In this document: positions 46,171 to 57,625 of the stretch, in pieces
Numbering within the stretch: position 1 is the stretch's first letter
Layout of the letters: each line of letters opens with the position of its first letter
Assembly: GCA_002633005.1 (NCBI GenBank)
Contig: NMRA01000505.1
Span: 93,615 to 157,614, forward strand
Reading direction: 5' to 3'
DNA from: Phoronis australis
Lineage: Eukaryota > Phoronida > Phoronidae
DNA length: 64,000 nucleotides
The notes under the pieces: model-generated
What the model was told of the DNA's origin: nothing
The model's database searches: none
What the model saw: only the letters and a program-made list of their open reading frames with translations
Program-made: the position numbers and the translations under genes

Positions 46171-46262
46171 ACATTTAAAAATACGAGGTGGTTATCAGCT
46201 TGTAAAATCCAGGGACATCATTGAAAACTTGCCGTGTTCTATAGACGCAAACTCTAGTAAAG

Positions 46263-46340
46263 AGGCGGATCTAGGATACCATAAGGGGGGGCGCAACATG
46301 TTGCCTCGGGGAATTGGGCAAAGCGCGATTGTATGTGCAC
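46263..46340. mobile_element. GGCGGATCTAGG-type MITE copy, inverted
   Basis: It begins ggcggatctaggatacc and passes through gcgcgattgtatgtgcac, the reverse of the 34801-34912 family. Confidence 0.6.
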
Positions 46341-47009
46341 GGGCGGCCCGAAAGTCGAAAGTTGCGGAAAATGTATCGATGGACTAAAAAAAAGGGAACA
46401 CGTCCTATTTACTGAACTCAATATTCTTCACGCTGATGCTGTTTCATTTTGTTTGCGGCAGCCAAAGGGGTGGGGGGCATTTCACCAACATGGTTCAAGT
46501 CTGAAAGCCTGATTTTGTTAGACCAGGAAGCCGGTTTAGTAAAATCAGGTTTAAAGTACCCAAGCCACCCTACTGAGTTGATCTGGATTAACCCAACAGA
46601 GAAACTATCTAAATGCTTCAATGAATCCTAGATCGCGTGGGTACACACTAGTAGAATCAGCTCAGACATTTGCGAAAAAGGTCTAAAAGCTTTTCTCATG
46701 AGGAAAAATATAATGTCTGTGCCCAACACACGTACACACATTAAAGTACATGCTCACTATCAGCCGCAACATGATAAATGTCCAAATTTATTTCCGTGCC
46801 ATTCTGGTGTTTTTTTTCGCGACCAAAGGGAGCAAGACCCCTTCCCGAGAACATGAAATCGGAGACCAATGGAGGTGGAACTCAGAAGAATAAGAAAAAG
46901 CTGTCTTCAGTCAAACCCGTAGCGCTTATGACGATGACGCCTTGCTCGACCAGTCGTATTCTGAAGAATCCGCAGGACACTATCCAGCACGAATTGGTCT
47001 ACACATAGG
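46341..47009. other. Intergenic DNA
   Basis: No gene recognised. Confidence 0.4.
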
Positions 47010-47160
47010 CGGATCCAAGGGGGTCAAGGGGTCCGGACTCCCTTTTTGCTTGATTTTAGTGAGATCAAATCTATAATTTTCAAATTGTTGACTTGGTCCC
47101 CCCTTTTAAAAAGTCCTTGACCGACCCCCTCCACTTAAAAGTCGGGGATCCGCCCCTGCT
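47010..47160. mobile_element. GGCGGATCC-type MITE copy with inverted ends
   Basis: The left end ggcggatccaaggggg and right end gggatccgcccctg are roughly inverted repeats. The inside (gttgacttggtccccccttt) recurs at 59112-59252. Confidence 0.7.
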
Positions 47161-47280
47161 ACGTTTGATCTTGTGTTGTAAAACTGAATATTGAAAATAG
47201 TCCATTTCGCTCTAAAACTGCCTGGTGATTGCACAACTCGGCAACATTCAGTTGCACCAATATCATGCAAGTCTGTCATA

Positions 47281-47455
47281 TTTAACAGTTAAACCTGGGT
47301 CTGATCAAGTTTAAAGTTAAACCTGGTTTAAGATCTTAATACATGTCTAAAGAATAATTTATAGACTTAGTTGGTGAAATGAAAACTGACTTAGACCAGG
47401 TCTAAACTGGAGTTGAACTAGGTTTTACTAGACCACTGGTCTAAAAGATAAAGGA
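47281..47455. repeat. AAACCTGGTTTAAG-type repeat
   Basis: The phrases taaacctgggtctgatcaag, agttaaacctggtttaag and gaccaggtctaaactgg recur in both directions. A relative is at 55655-55710. Probably a MITE; the ends are not resolved. Confidence 0.45.
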
Positions 47456-47596
47456 GAATGCCACCCGATTTAATTAGTCTTTTTTGCAGTCTTAATCGGT
47501 CTATATCCACATCGCCTCGCATACGGTCGACCTTACCTTGCCAAGAGGTGTCGCGTTAACCTGTGAGGAAGGTGAGAAACGACGCTAGCGACGTCA

Positions 47597-47848
47597 GTGG
47601 TTCATATGCAGAGTGAATGCCGCTATGTTGCGGTTCATCGTTCCCGCTTGTCCGAACTAAGCAGCTGCGAGGAAAGCGGGTATGTCGTTTTTTTACTTCC
47701 TCGAGAGTCCGAAATGCTTAGGAAGTGGCTCATGGTAGTGAAGAATGAAATGTACGCTGTAAATAGCAAGTATGAGGCCGTGAAACATCTCCGTGTCTGT
47801 GGCCTGCAGACGTCGATAGTGCCCGACGAATGCCGGCTTACCAAATAA
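47597..47848 (+). other. Possible degenerate THAP-like frame
   Basis: The 83-codon frame reads PRESEMLRKWLMVVKNEMYA then HLRVCGLQ, similar in order to the middle of a THAP domain (basic P-x-x-x-x-x-R-x-x-W, then V-C-x-x-H). The C-x2-H histidine is absent (Gln) and the first Cys pair is unclear. No splice or polyadenylation support was found. It is recorded as a weak likeness only. Confidence 0.25.
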
Positions 47849-50400
47849 CTCCATACGTTCCGTTGTCTGAGCTTCTTGTTCACGGCGCCTCTATAGTATT
47901 TCTTCATCTCTGTATTCCTGTTCAAATTGATAGCCTGTAAATCTTAACGATCCACCTGCGAAGTCGGGACTGATGAGCTCTAGCTCGTCCTAAGTCGCGA
48001 CTTGCGAGTTGCCATGTCGGCGTATATTACTGAGCGTTCTGTTTCAAAATGAATTATTCTCACCCTAACCAATACTTATATAAAACTGAAACAAAGTCTG
48101 TCTCATTAGATGCAATTTGCAATGCCTTTGGAACATTCGTGAGCCAGTGCAAATCATTTGAGAAGCCAGCAATGAATAAATCACTGCGTTACCGGCTTTA
48201 GGTGCAATAAAATTAATTGACGGGACACCGAGGCTGTGTGAGCTCATGCAAATTTAGTGTTTGATGGCAGAAACTGTTGTGAAACAATTCGATTTCCATC
48301 CCACGGCCAGGTGTTAGGAGAATCTTTATTTACATTTGCATTACTCAAATAATGATTGTCAATGTACAACTTCTGCCCTGACGGTGCCTGTGGCCAAAGC
48401 GGAACCCGCTGAATTCGCGGCCCCCCGACGAGTAAGTAAAATTGCAGTTTCGTGGCTAATTCACCAACATAATCACGTGCACATTACTTTGGATCACTGG
48501 TATAGTATTTTCTTGACTGGAAGCTTAGTTTCCACTGAACTTTGGCTGGTTTATGTTCGTGATGTCTGATCAGTTTCCGAGCCACTGGCCGGGATAACGG
48601 CGGAGTCAAGCCGGCCGGCCGCGACGGGCCTGATCGGGCTCCGAGCCACTGGCCAGGATAACAAGCGTTTTGTGTTTAGAACTCAAATATCACAAGTCTA
48701 AATAACACAGATCTAGATTCTCCTGCCTGTATCTCACGGAAAATACTTCGAAATTATCTCCGAACAGACCCCAAACTCCTGCTACGGACCTTTATTGGCC
48801 TGCCGAACTTTGTAGGCTACGGTGTGTTCAAATACCAATTAATTCGTTTTTATAAGAACTCTGTGTATTTTCAAGGGTTTTACATCGAAGTTTGATGATT
48901 TATTGGAGTTAAACGATGACTTTAAGCGATAAGCTGACACCAGTAACCCGTGTTGTGAACTGCTGAACACACTGCGTGTGAAACCGATGACGTCATTGGA
49001 TAATTTCAACACCTCCGTCTGCCGTCAGGTGTCAGGTAACGCAACCGCACGTGTCGTTATGGAGTAGAACTACTCGATCTAAATTGATGCAAATTAGGTT
49101 GTTTTTTGGGTGGCATGCTCCTTTAAGGTAGGTGGATACAAAAAAATAATTTTGACTGTTTTTTACATTTTTATGCTATCCTAATCTCTAATTCTTGATG
49201 CACAGTATACTGAAGAAAAATAAAATCATTCTGAAAATTCAAAGTTGTTTTTAGCTAAATTTGACCAAGCCTCAGTAAGTCATATGGCTTGAGTGCTCAC
49301 CAGCTCAGTGACTGACAACTGGGGCGGAGCTTAAACAAGGACACTAGCTCTAATCTAACCTTGTCAACACACGTTGCGTAACCGGGCAATCGAGAGTGCT
49401 GTACCAGCTGATATTGATGTTGTAGCAAGGCCAAGAATAAAATAATTCTATTTTTGACCACGTGAAAGTTGGTAGTGAAATGGTGAACTACCTCCTGTTC
49501 AGAGCCTGAGCCTGTTTTTCTATCTGAAAAAAAAAATAAGTTGAGTACGCCAAGTCCTACCGAAGCCATCACTGCACTCAGCTTGATGAGTCAGTGCAGA
49601 AATCATGCGTGTACAAGAGAAGTCGGTAAGGTGAGGTGTTTGACGAGAGGACGCCGAGCGTCGACGTGGGTGGTGGTGCACGATTCGGTGAGAGCGAAGA
49701 CAAGCCGCGCGCGACACATGGACAACTACATGCCGCCAGAGTAGAGTTTTTGCAGATAAACCGTGCTTCTAAGCTGGGAAAGCGCCGTGGAGAAACTAGG
49801 CTGTAAAACCCAGGGGATTTTTAAGATGCCACTGGCCGTAAACCAAACAATTACAGAAATGACCCAGAGTTCAAACGGCAACATAACAAAATTTATGCTC
49901 GGAATATGTCCCGAAAATAATAGGTGCGTCGGAAGCTCCGTTTCCACAGATACAAAGGAGACCGTGTATAGGCGATATAAGGTTATTTATTATGACTGAT
50001 AAGGCACAGAAATAAGAGTGTAAAAATAACATAAAGATAAAATAATAATCTCTGGAAAGATGGACAATAAAAAGCGCCAGCACTTAGGTAAGAGGAACTA
50101 CCCAAAGTAGAGGGCGGTAGAGGGTGGGAAAAATGAAGAGAGATTAGCTCGAACCTAAGTGCTGCAAAGCGAAGTACTGATGGCAGGAAATATTACTTTC
50201 TTGAGAACAAAGGAGCCCTATGACACGTGACAATCATCAGCCTATGGGAGCCAGGAGCTGACCAAACTCGTGGCAGTAATACAAACGAACCAATAGTGAG
50301 GCTGGAAATGGAATGTCCTAGTGCCTCGAGTGCAGGAGGACCGCATGCGAATCTACACAAGGAGTTATTGGACCAGTCCGAAAGATGGGGTGTCACCTCT
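47849..50400. other. Intergenic DNA
   Basis: No gene is supported. A direct repeat ccgagccactggcc(g/a)ggataac lies at 48577 and 48638. Open frames near 49520-49750 are without recognisable motifs. Confidence 0.4.
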
Positions 50401-50540
50401 TTGGCACTGTGTGCCACTAGTGTTGCGTCTGTGACGCCTGGCACTGTGTGCCTCATTTATGTGTGATTGTGTCACCCATTTGGCACTGTGTGCCCCTATG
50501 TTGCATCTGTAACCCCACGGTCACTGTGTGCCTTCTGTCG
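50401..50540. repeat. Degenerate repeat of ggcactgtgtgcc
   Basis: Four to five variants of (t)ggcactgtgtgccc, a near-palindrome, are spaced 35-60 bp apart. Confidence 0.6.
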
Positions 50541-51020
50541 GGTGCCTATTTCTCCTGTGGGGCCCTGTGTCCTTTCCCTTCCACCCCCTCATTAGTACTT
50601 CGTTGCAGTGTTCTAGTGCATAGATTCAAACGTATCCCTGAATTAAAACTCATGATATTATACGATTTTAGAGGAAAGCAAATATAAGAAACTTTGGTAA
50701 CTTGAGAATCTCACCCAAGCGACGCTATTTGCGCAGAAAGTGATATTTTCTTATCCCAAAGTCCATTCGGTACAGGCACGTAAAAATGTTGAACCATTAC
50801 TATGAAAGTAGTTCTTTATCCTCGTCGCCACTATTGTTATGTAGACAGTAACGCGGCGATTTGATATAACACATATATTGGTTGATGATAATATTGGAAT
50901 ACTAACAAATAGGTCTGTGCCGTATAGTTAGAGAGTCTTTTACTACACTGAATGGAGAGTTCAGATGAATCGTATAAACAATCAACACATGGTTTTAATG
51001 TCTTGTCGGCACACCAGGTG

Positions 51021-51374
51021 GACCGCCAACTCCGTATACTTTCAATGGACGAAATCTGTGAGCTTGCGCACAAGCCTTTACGTCATTATTCACTGGCGAC
51101 ACCTGGCTAAATTATCTGGTGTAATTTCCGGCAAGTACGTCGTCTGCTAATCATGGTCGGCTGCTGTGTGGCCGGTTGTTCGGCTACGCAGGCGAAATGC
51201 ATAGGCGTTAGCTTCCATAGTGTACGGAGACCCCAAAATCCGCTGTGGGAGAAAAAGTTATGTTCTCGCGTCGACGTGAATGGAAGTTGTTCTTCCAAAA
51301 AAAACTTGTACATTTGTTCACGTCACTTCGAAGATGGGTGTTTTTTAAGAGGCTCTGGTAGGCCTACTACTTAA
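51021..51374 (+). CDS. THAP-domain exon with repeated upstream segment
   Basis: From ATG 51153 the frame reads MVGCCVAGCSATQAKCIGVS, then FHSVRRP, a Trp, and ICSRHFEDGCF. This is the C2CH order of the THAP DNA-binding zinc module: C-x(n)-C, then C-x2-H, with the FH and W core residues. It ends in frame at a possible donor (gtaggc at 51357) just before the AVPxxF part, which a complete domain needs. So the exon is either first of several or a fragment. No later exon was recognised. The 132 bp before the ATG (from gaccgccaactccgtat, 51021) recur at 60375-60506 with the same spacing to a second ATG, so the unit is dispersed. THAP modules occur in host proteins and in P-element-type transposases; which applies is open. 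Confidence 0.65.
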
Positions 51375-51903
51375 TCCTGTCTTCACAAATCCATTTTTCT
51401 TTTCTCCGTTTTGATGAAAACTATCTGGTAAACTTTTTGACGAAAAATGTCCGCTAAATTTCTTCCAATGGTAGTGACTGGTGAACTCTTGTCCTTACGA
51501 GGACCTTCAGCCATAGTCTAGTGAGCGAATTAACCAAATTACTCTTAGGTGGCCCTGATCAGACGGTTGGTCTCAGCATAATGCGCAGATTTGGCCAGGA
51601 TTTGGATCAGCGATTTCAACAAATTCACATTCGTGTACAAATAAATAGGACGCTAGTAAAACCTTTAACATAAATAAAGATTACATTAATACTTCAGAAA
51701 TAAATACCTGGACCTGTCAAAATCTATCCCGCAATTCAACAGCAGGTTACATACTCAATTATTTATGTCGACTGTATGCCGCACAAAACTTGAACCATCT
51801 TAGCCAAGTACGCTGCAGTCTATGAAAATACCGACAACTAACCCGAGTTTCAACTTCTTTGCAAACATGGAACAGGGATATCAAAGGGGTATGAAGGTTG
51901 TTT
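51375..51903. other. Intergenic DNA
   Basis: No continuation of the THAP frame (AVPTIF-type motif) or other gene is seen. Confidence 0.4.
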
Positions 51904-52284
51904 TTATGCTTCAATGTTACATTTTTGTAAGCAGACAAATGTTTTTTTTAAATCTACCCTAATTCCTACTATTTCAAAAGTATTTCCAAACCTTACGTCT
52001 TTCAAACGTACATTGATGACAAAACCATATTTCTTCAACCGGTTTTGTAAAGTCCTACACCACCTCCACATAATATGAACCAATCCTACTCCTAATGTAA
52101 CAAAAAGGTCCCGTGCGTAACGGATACTAAGTATGGTCCTTCTGAAGTATTGGATAGGTTCTGCTAACGCAACCTCGCGAAAAGTCACACAAGAACTCGT
52201 GACATGTACCATCGCGTTACAAGTGAGCAATAACGAATTGTCAGTTATGTCGAACTTTACTCCAATTTGACATTGATATTGCAT
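51904..52284 (-). mobile_element. Gypsy-type LTR retrotransposon RT relic
   Basis: The - strand frame of 126 codons carries PIQYFRRTIL, then LQNRLKKYGFVINVRLKDVR, then FGNTFEIVGIRVD. These correspond in order to the stretch around and after the YxDD box of Ty3/Gypsy reverse transcriptases (Q-x-L-K-K-Y-G-F, F-G-x-x-x-x-x-x-G-x-x-V-D). The catalytic YxDD itself is lost (YARDLFVT stands there), so the piece is dead even though the frame is open. No LTRs are seen. Confidence 0.65.
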
Positions 52285-52990
52285 TTAAAAAAGTAAGAGG
52301 TCTAATCAAGAGAAAAATACTTTTGTGACGGAAGGCGAATTTAGTCATGTAGCCGATTCAATTTTAAACAAACTCATTTGAGAAAAATACTGAAACCACC
52401 ACCTTCCATTTGAAAAATCGCCATTGTCAAACAACTGAACTGCAAACACATATAAAATCGTTTCATATGCTGTTTGGAAAAGATGCCTTAAACATAATTC
52501 AAATTCAAATTATCTTTAAGCACATAAATGTATTTACTTGATTTTTTGATGAAAACATGGATTCAAGATCCTCGTTGCAGTTCGCCATCTCAGATTTTTC
52601 CTGGAAAAAAGTCACTTGAAAATTTCACTGTCCAAATGCAACCGTAAAGTCAATTTATTATTTCCCCGAGAAATTTGCTAAAGCTATGTAACCTCATTCA
52701 CTGTCCAGAATAAAGAAAAACCTCGGAAGCAAGGGAAATGAACCCTAAGAGGTAGCAAGCAAGATAAAGGGGGTGGTAGGGACATGAAGCTGACGTGTGC
52801 TAATTTTCAATTTCATACTTTTATGTGGCATTTTCATAATTTTGATTTGAGATGTCAACTCAGATCACACGGTTTGAAAGTTCGGATTTTTAATTTGTAA
52901 TGAACTTGAGTTGCACTGCACGTGACCTTTTATGAATTTACCGTAGTTGGCTACAGACAGGCCCACCTTTATAAAAACTAGCAACGTAGA
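52285..52990. other. Intergenic DNA
   Basis: No gene or clear repeat seen. Confidence 0.4.
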
Positions 52991-52992
52991 CA

Positions 52993-53560
52993 AACGCATG
53001 CGCGCACCCAGGGGAAAAGTCCAAGAGAAAGAGACGAAAGTCCACAATAGGGCAGTACCCCGTTTTTTATTTTAGTTCTCACGCTTTTTGTTAGCAAAAG
53101 CTCTACTTTGCCAGAGATTCGAGCCCCCGGAGTGCGCGCATGAAACGTCTACACAAATTGCACCCAATGCAGCTCCTGGTTTAAACGCGGGCTTTTTTTT
53201 CAAAGTTTGGTCAGGTATAAATAACGCCACAAACATGGAGGTTCACTGAAACACGTCTACCTTACAGATGTGACAATCCCTAGCCACGCAAAACTTGAGA
53301 GGCCGACAAAAATACTAAAGATGAAATACCGGTGATGATAATCATCCACTTTGTTAATTTACTTCACCTACACAATTGGAAATAGCCGCTAAAATGAATC
53401 TCATTCGAGTAAGCACCACGTCATGCGTGCACTCAGAGGGGGCCATTTGGCGAAGTGGGCAAAAAGGTCTGCAGCTCTCTTGTTAACAACAGGTCCATAA
53501 CGTCAGGAATTCGAGCCCCCCATTTTGAAGACTGGGTGCGCGCATGCACGTGAGTCCCTG
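52993..53560. repeat. TTCGAGCCCCC / GTGCGCGCATG dispersed repeat, several copies
   Basis: One copy (53448-53560) has gcgaagtgggcaaaaagg, then aattcgagccccccatttt, then gggtgcgcgcatgc. It matches the flanks of the minisatellite at 28890-29205. Further pieces are gattcgagcccccgg at 53114 and, inverted, gcatgcgcgcaccc at 52997. Confidence 0.65.
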
Positions 53561-54042
53561 GACAGCCCCAATATGGTAGAACCCAAGGAGCTCAAGTCGG
53601 GGTTAAATCAGGATGGGCATAAATAAGGAAATTTACTGTATCAACAGATTAGACAAATAAGAATAAGATACAAGGCATTGATACAGTGTACACGCGCACA
53701 ATAACTGGGTCTATCATTTTCCCGCCGCAAGCGATTGAACCAATCGGATCACCAATGGCGCAAACCTTTCGAAAACAAGCCTGATTTTTAAGGAGTCTGT
53801 TACTGCTCTTTATATTTTCAAAACTTTAATTTGTTATAGTTAATTTATTTGCTGTGCACCTCAATGAGACCAGTTCATATATATGCATTTAACACGATTA
53901 ATACATTGTAAAACCATAGATTATGCACTATCAACACGAGACAAAAACAGTACACCCCTTTTTTAAAAAATGGGTTAAAGGTTAGAAACAAAGGACGAGA
54001 GCGTAAACAAGTTTCCATCACTTGCAACGTCGATTTTTTACG
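53561..54042. other. Upstream flank of the PHD-like ORF
   Basis: No motif fixed; nothing else coding. Confidence 0.4.
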
Positions 54043-54360
54043 ATGGACGTTGGAGAAGAACATCAGTCTGGTGACAGCAACACGGAATCGTACGAAGGCG
54101 ATGATTTTCGAAATTTGATTCGTTGTGTTGTTTGTCATTTTTTTCCTACACTTCAGGATTACTTGTGGAAACAGGAACAAGAACTGAACGATGCAGGGTT
54201 CGTGACAACGTTGGTGAACGGTAATATCTATCTAAGGTGTTACAACTGTCATCGATATTGTCATCTCCTCTGTATTCATCCAACCTTCCCAGATGAAAAC
54301 TTGAATGAAGAGGACCTTCAGTACTTGAGTGAGCATGGTATACTGTGTGATTTATGTTGA
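54043..54360 (+). CDS. Small PHD-like zinc finger protein, single exon, 105 aa
   Basis: The ATG at 54043 (acgATGg) was chosen because the only earlier in-frame start is TTG. An acidic N-terminus of about 28 residues is followed by CVVC, a spacer of about 37 residues, then CYNCHRYCHLLC, and CDLC directly before the stop. This gives C-x2-C, C-x2-C, H-x2-C, C-x2-C, the C4HC3 order of a PHD finger, with a spacer longer than usual. The polyadenylation signal aataaa at 54453-54458 lies about 95 bp after the stop. PHD fingers mostly read histone tails, but some members of the fold do not. Single-exon form and a repeat-rich setting could mean a retrocopy or a transposon-borne gene. I do not recognise the family. 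Confidence 0.6.
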   Translation: MDVGEEHQSGDSNTESYEGDDFRNLIRCVVCHFFPTLQDYLWKQEQELNDAGFVTTLVNGNIYLRCYNCHRYCHLLCIHPTFPDENLNEEDLQYLSEHGILCDLC

Positions 54361-54452
54361 ATTATTCAACGGTTCTTTTAAGAACCATTTCACGCTACAC
54401 CTACAACCAGCGGCCCTTTTAAAGTGTACACAACATGACTCTAGTACCTCAA

Positions 54453-54458
54453 AATAAA
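54453..54458 (+). terminator. Polyadenylation signal AATAAA
   Basis: aataaa follows the PHD-like ORF by 92 bp, with a T-rich stretch directly after. Confidence 0.5.
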
Positions 54459-54505
54459 TTTTATTATTATATCTTACTTGATTTCAGTGCCTTTAGTGCA
54501 CAGCT

Positions 54506-54506
54506 N
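54506..54506. other. Single ambiguous base
   Basis: One N in otherwise resolved sequence. Confidence 0.95.
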
Positions 54507-54617
54507 GTGAACCGTAAATCAAAAACTGTCCGATAACTATGCTGCTATTGGGCAAGCAGACGACATAAAGGGTCGGAACCGAAGTTTGAATTTTGAAATT
54601 AATTACCAGTAGCATTG

Positions 54618-54862
54618 CCAAAAGTACTCACAATACCAACACTTCTACTATTGAAAGACTTTGAAAAGCGTTTCAATACCGAAATAATATAAATTAATGT
54701 TTTTTCGCTGTTTTGGACAGTAAAGTATATGCAAGTATTTCTCGTCAAATTACACTGACCGGAAACTGCAGCAGATAGGTCAGGAGAGTTCAACTCAGCT
54801 CGTAAGAATATGCCGGAGTTGCGAATCTGTTGTCTATAATCTATGCTATAATCTATGGTGCA
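54618..54862 (+). repeat. Dispersed repeat shared with the 60.5-kb THAP remnant
   Basis: The phrases aaaagtactcac, atcta(t/a)ggtgca and gacagtaaa-tatatgcaag occur in the same order at 60532-60711, there joined directly to the THAP start. Confidence 0.65.
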
Positions 54863-56109
54863 GCAGACAATAGATCAACGCTAAGCTCCGCCCACGTGAC
54901 TGCCATATTTGTTTTGGTCGTCTGTCTTGCTTCACAAGTTCGAAAAAATGATTAAAATTACGCTGTAAACAGACAGGTATGTCACATTTTCTAAACATGA
55001 AGTAAATATCAGCTTTATTTCTAATACTTCAACAAAAACTGGAACATAATGACCACGCATTCTGAACGAAATTTGATCTCAAGTGGCAATCGATGACCGC
55101 TTAACTTCAAAGCCGTTTTTCTCGGCTCGTGATTTCAGGATGAGTGACAAGATTCTCGGGTCTATTTTTCCGCAACACGTGGGTCAATTTTTACGAAATT
55201 TGCAAATTTGAAATCCTCTAGGACTGAAAGAAAATCGCGTGCCAGGGTTTTTTGATACATGGACCAGATTTTTAGTTATCAGACCGAAAGTGACCAAATG
55301 ACAAAAAGTGTTGTGCTTGCCCCAACTCACACGCAAAAAATGCCGCAAAATCAAGGTCATAATGATTTTGTACATACATTTGGTATGGATAAGTAGAATA
55401 TTGCGTAAGGAAACAGCTGATGATAATCCCTGTGCATTTTGAAAAAAAATTCGAGGTAAAATTGAATGATTTGGAAATCAAAAAATACGATTTAAAAAAA
55501 ACGAACTACAAAAAACTTTTTTTTTTGATTTTTGTCACTTTCAGACTCAGAGTCATGTCTAACTAGTTACGACTCCCTTTTTACTCATTTTAGTTAGGAA
55601 CCTGAAGATTTGACCAGTGTATACACCTACCATAAGCCACCTTTATGAAATGCACATTATCTTTAAACCTGGTCTAAGTTCAGTTTAAATCAGGTTTAAG
55701 TTTAAACCATCTTTATGAAATCGGCTGCCCATGTTCCCCTTGTCTGAGCCAAGATATCACAGTTACAATTTTGAGAATGACTGGCCTTACGTGAATGCCG
55801 CCAAGAGTAGTCCATTTACAGTGAGTTGCTAAAGATATGTTTGGAAAACAAGGGTCTGAGACAATTTTACCAACGGCACTTTTATTTATGTACCATAATT
55901 GGCCACAGAAAAACATAAAAAGCTAGTGTTTCACATAAGCACAAACCAAAAGCACTGACAATAAAATGAATTATTTTGATTTTCAACTCATAAGATTTGT
56001 CTAGCCACTCTCTAAAAAATCTTTGACTACAACAACAGGCAGTAGCACCACAAACATAATACCACGACTATAAACTTGATGTGTCTGAAATGTACAAATG
56101 CTTTTGCAG
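54863..56109. other. Intergenic DNA
   Basis: A short AAACCTGGT-type repeat lies at 55655-55710, and there are A/T runs at 55440-55530. No gene. Confidence 0.4.
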
Positions 56110-56172
56110 TGGTCACAAGTAACCACTGGTCAAAAGTAACCACTGGTCGCAAGTAGCCACTGGTCACAAGTA
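56110..56172 (+). repeat. 17-bp tandem repeat (actggtcacaagtaacc), about four units
   Basis: Four near-identical units, with single-base variants such as gtcgcaagtagcc. Confidence 0.9.
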
Positions 56173-56258
56173 ACCGCATCCAATTAAATCATAAAATGTC
56201 ATACAAATCTAACAAACATGACAAAATATTAACAAGTGACTTGATCAACTATTAGGGA

Positions 56259-56519
56259 AGTCATCACTTCATCTGTAGATCTCCACAGTCATCACTTCAC
56301 CTGTAGATCTCCACAGTCATCACTTCATCTGTAGATCTCCACAGTCATCACTTCACCTGTAGATCTCCACAGTCATCACTTCATCTGTAGATCTCCACAG
56401 TCATCACTTCATCTGTAGATCTCCACAGTCATCACTTCACCTGTAGATCTACACAGTCATCACTTCATCTGTAGATCTACACAGTCGTCACTTCATCTGT
56501 AGATCTCCACAGTCATCAC
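56259..56519 (+). repeat. 28-bp minisatellite, nine units
   Basis: Nine in-register units of agtcatcacttcatctgtag plus atctccac, differing mostly at one C/T site, and a partial tenth. Confidence 0.97.
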
Positions 56520-57428
56520 CATTTCCCATGCTTCCTATTAGATTACAACTGCCCCTAATCAATTTTACCTTCAATTTCATAAACATAGAAATTAGAAGAT
56601 TTTTACTTAAAGTGGCAATAAAACTTGTCATTTTGTCTCTCAATCTTGTGTATTAAGAGGTTAACAAGTGACCACTCTGTGCTGCACCACCTAGAGAATA
56701 TCTAACCAACAATTATCAATTTGACAGACAATGATTAGGAATGTCATAATTTAGCATTTTCTCTTAGAACTGTGTTTGTGTTTGGAGATGGTGTTCATCC
56801 AGTTAGAAATCAACTAATTGAATTTCTGAGTCCTCAGCATGCTGGACAAAGTTACATGTTAAAACAGATTGCTCTTCAAAAAAAAAATCCTGCAGGTGAA
56901 TGATTGCTATGGTCAACTTGAAAAGTCAAGGAAATGCACTTTAATAATAGTGCGATTATCACTCATGTGTTCAGTCAGATCCACAAATCCAAACTTTTCT
57001 TGGAAAATAGAATTATAGGCATAATATCACATTTTGAGAAACAGTGAATCTAACTTCAGTCTCCATGGTTACATGACCAATTCACTGAATTTCAAATGGC
57101 TATAAACCCACCTTCCACCACAAAAATCAACTTGTGATTTAAAACACTTACTATGAAATTGATCTCGAACTATTCTGTACTCAAAGTAGATGGGAACTTT
57201 GGACTACATTGAATTTTAGTTTCTTCCAGAGAATGCAGGTTCATTGCCACTTCAATGCTTTTAGCAAATAGAATTTCCGAGACTTTCTATGAACATTGGC
57301 AATGAACACACACATTAACATGTGCCAGAATAAAAAACACTTTCACAGAAAATATTTTCAATCTCCTCGCAGAATTCCATACATGTTTGTGGCCATTTCG
57401 CAGGTCTAACCAGGTTAAACTATAAGAG
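56520..57428. other. 3' flank of GNPDA
   Basis: No gene seen. Confidence 0.45.
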
Positions 57429-57434
57429 TTTATT
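57429..57434 (-). terminator. Polyadenylation signal AATAAA of GNPDA
   Basis: tttatt on the + strand, read as AATAAA on the - strand, 192 bp beyond the GNPDA stop. Confidence 0.5.
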
Positions 57435-57625
57435 GTGCGCACACTAACTGTGTCTCTTTGCCTCCATCAAATCCCTCAGTTTTACTGAGACACTGCCTGA
57501 AGCAAAAACAAGAAGAAGTCTATTAATGAAACTAAACAAATTTCTCTTCCTGACTGTTGACTAGTATTCTGCCTTAACTGGCCTAGGAAGTAGAAGCTGT
57601 GATATACCGGTACATTTTCTTATTC

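Noticed and set aside
45878-46178. Several overlapping frames of 81-98 codons (Leu-Pro, Tyr-Ser, Gly-Ser repeats)
   Set aside because: All six frames are open because the 21-bp repeat unit has no stops. No gene.
48411-48422. gaattcgcggcc, which resembles an EcoRI-NotI cloning adaptor
   Set aside because: Only 12 bases match and normal genomic sequence continues on both sides. Likely chance.
56259-56519. Regular direct repeats that might suggest a CRISPR array
   Set aside because: The units are head-to-tail without unique spacers, in an animal genome. Minisatellite.
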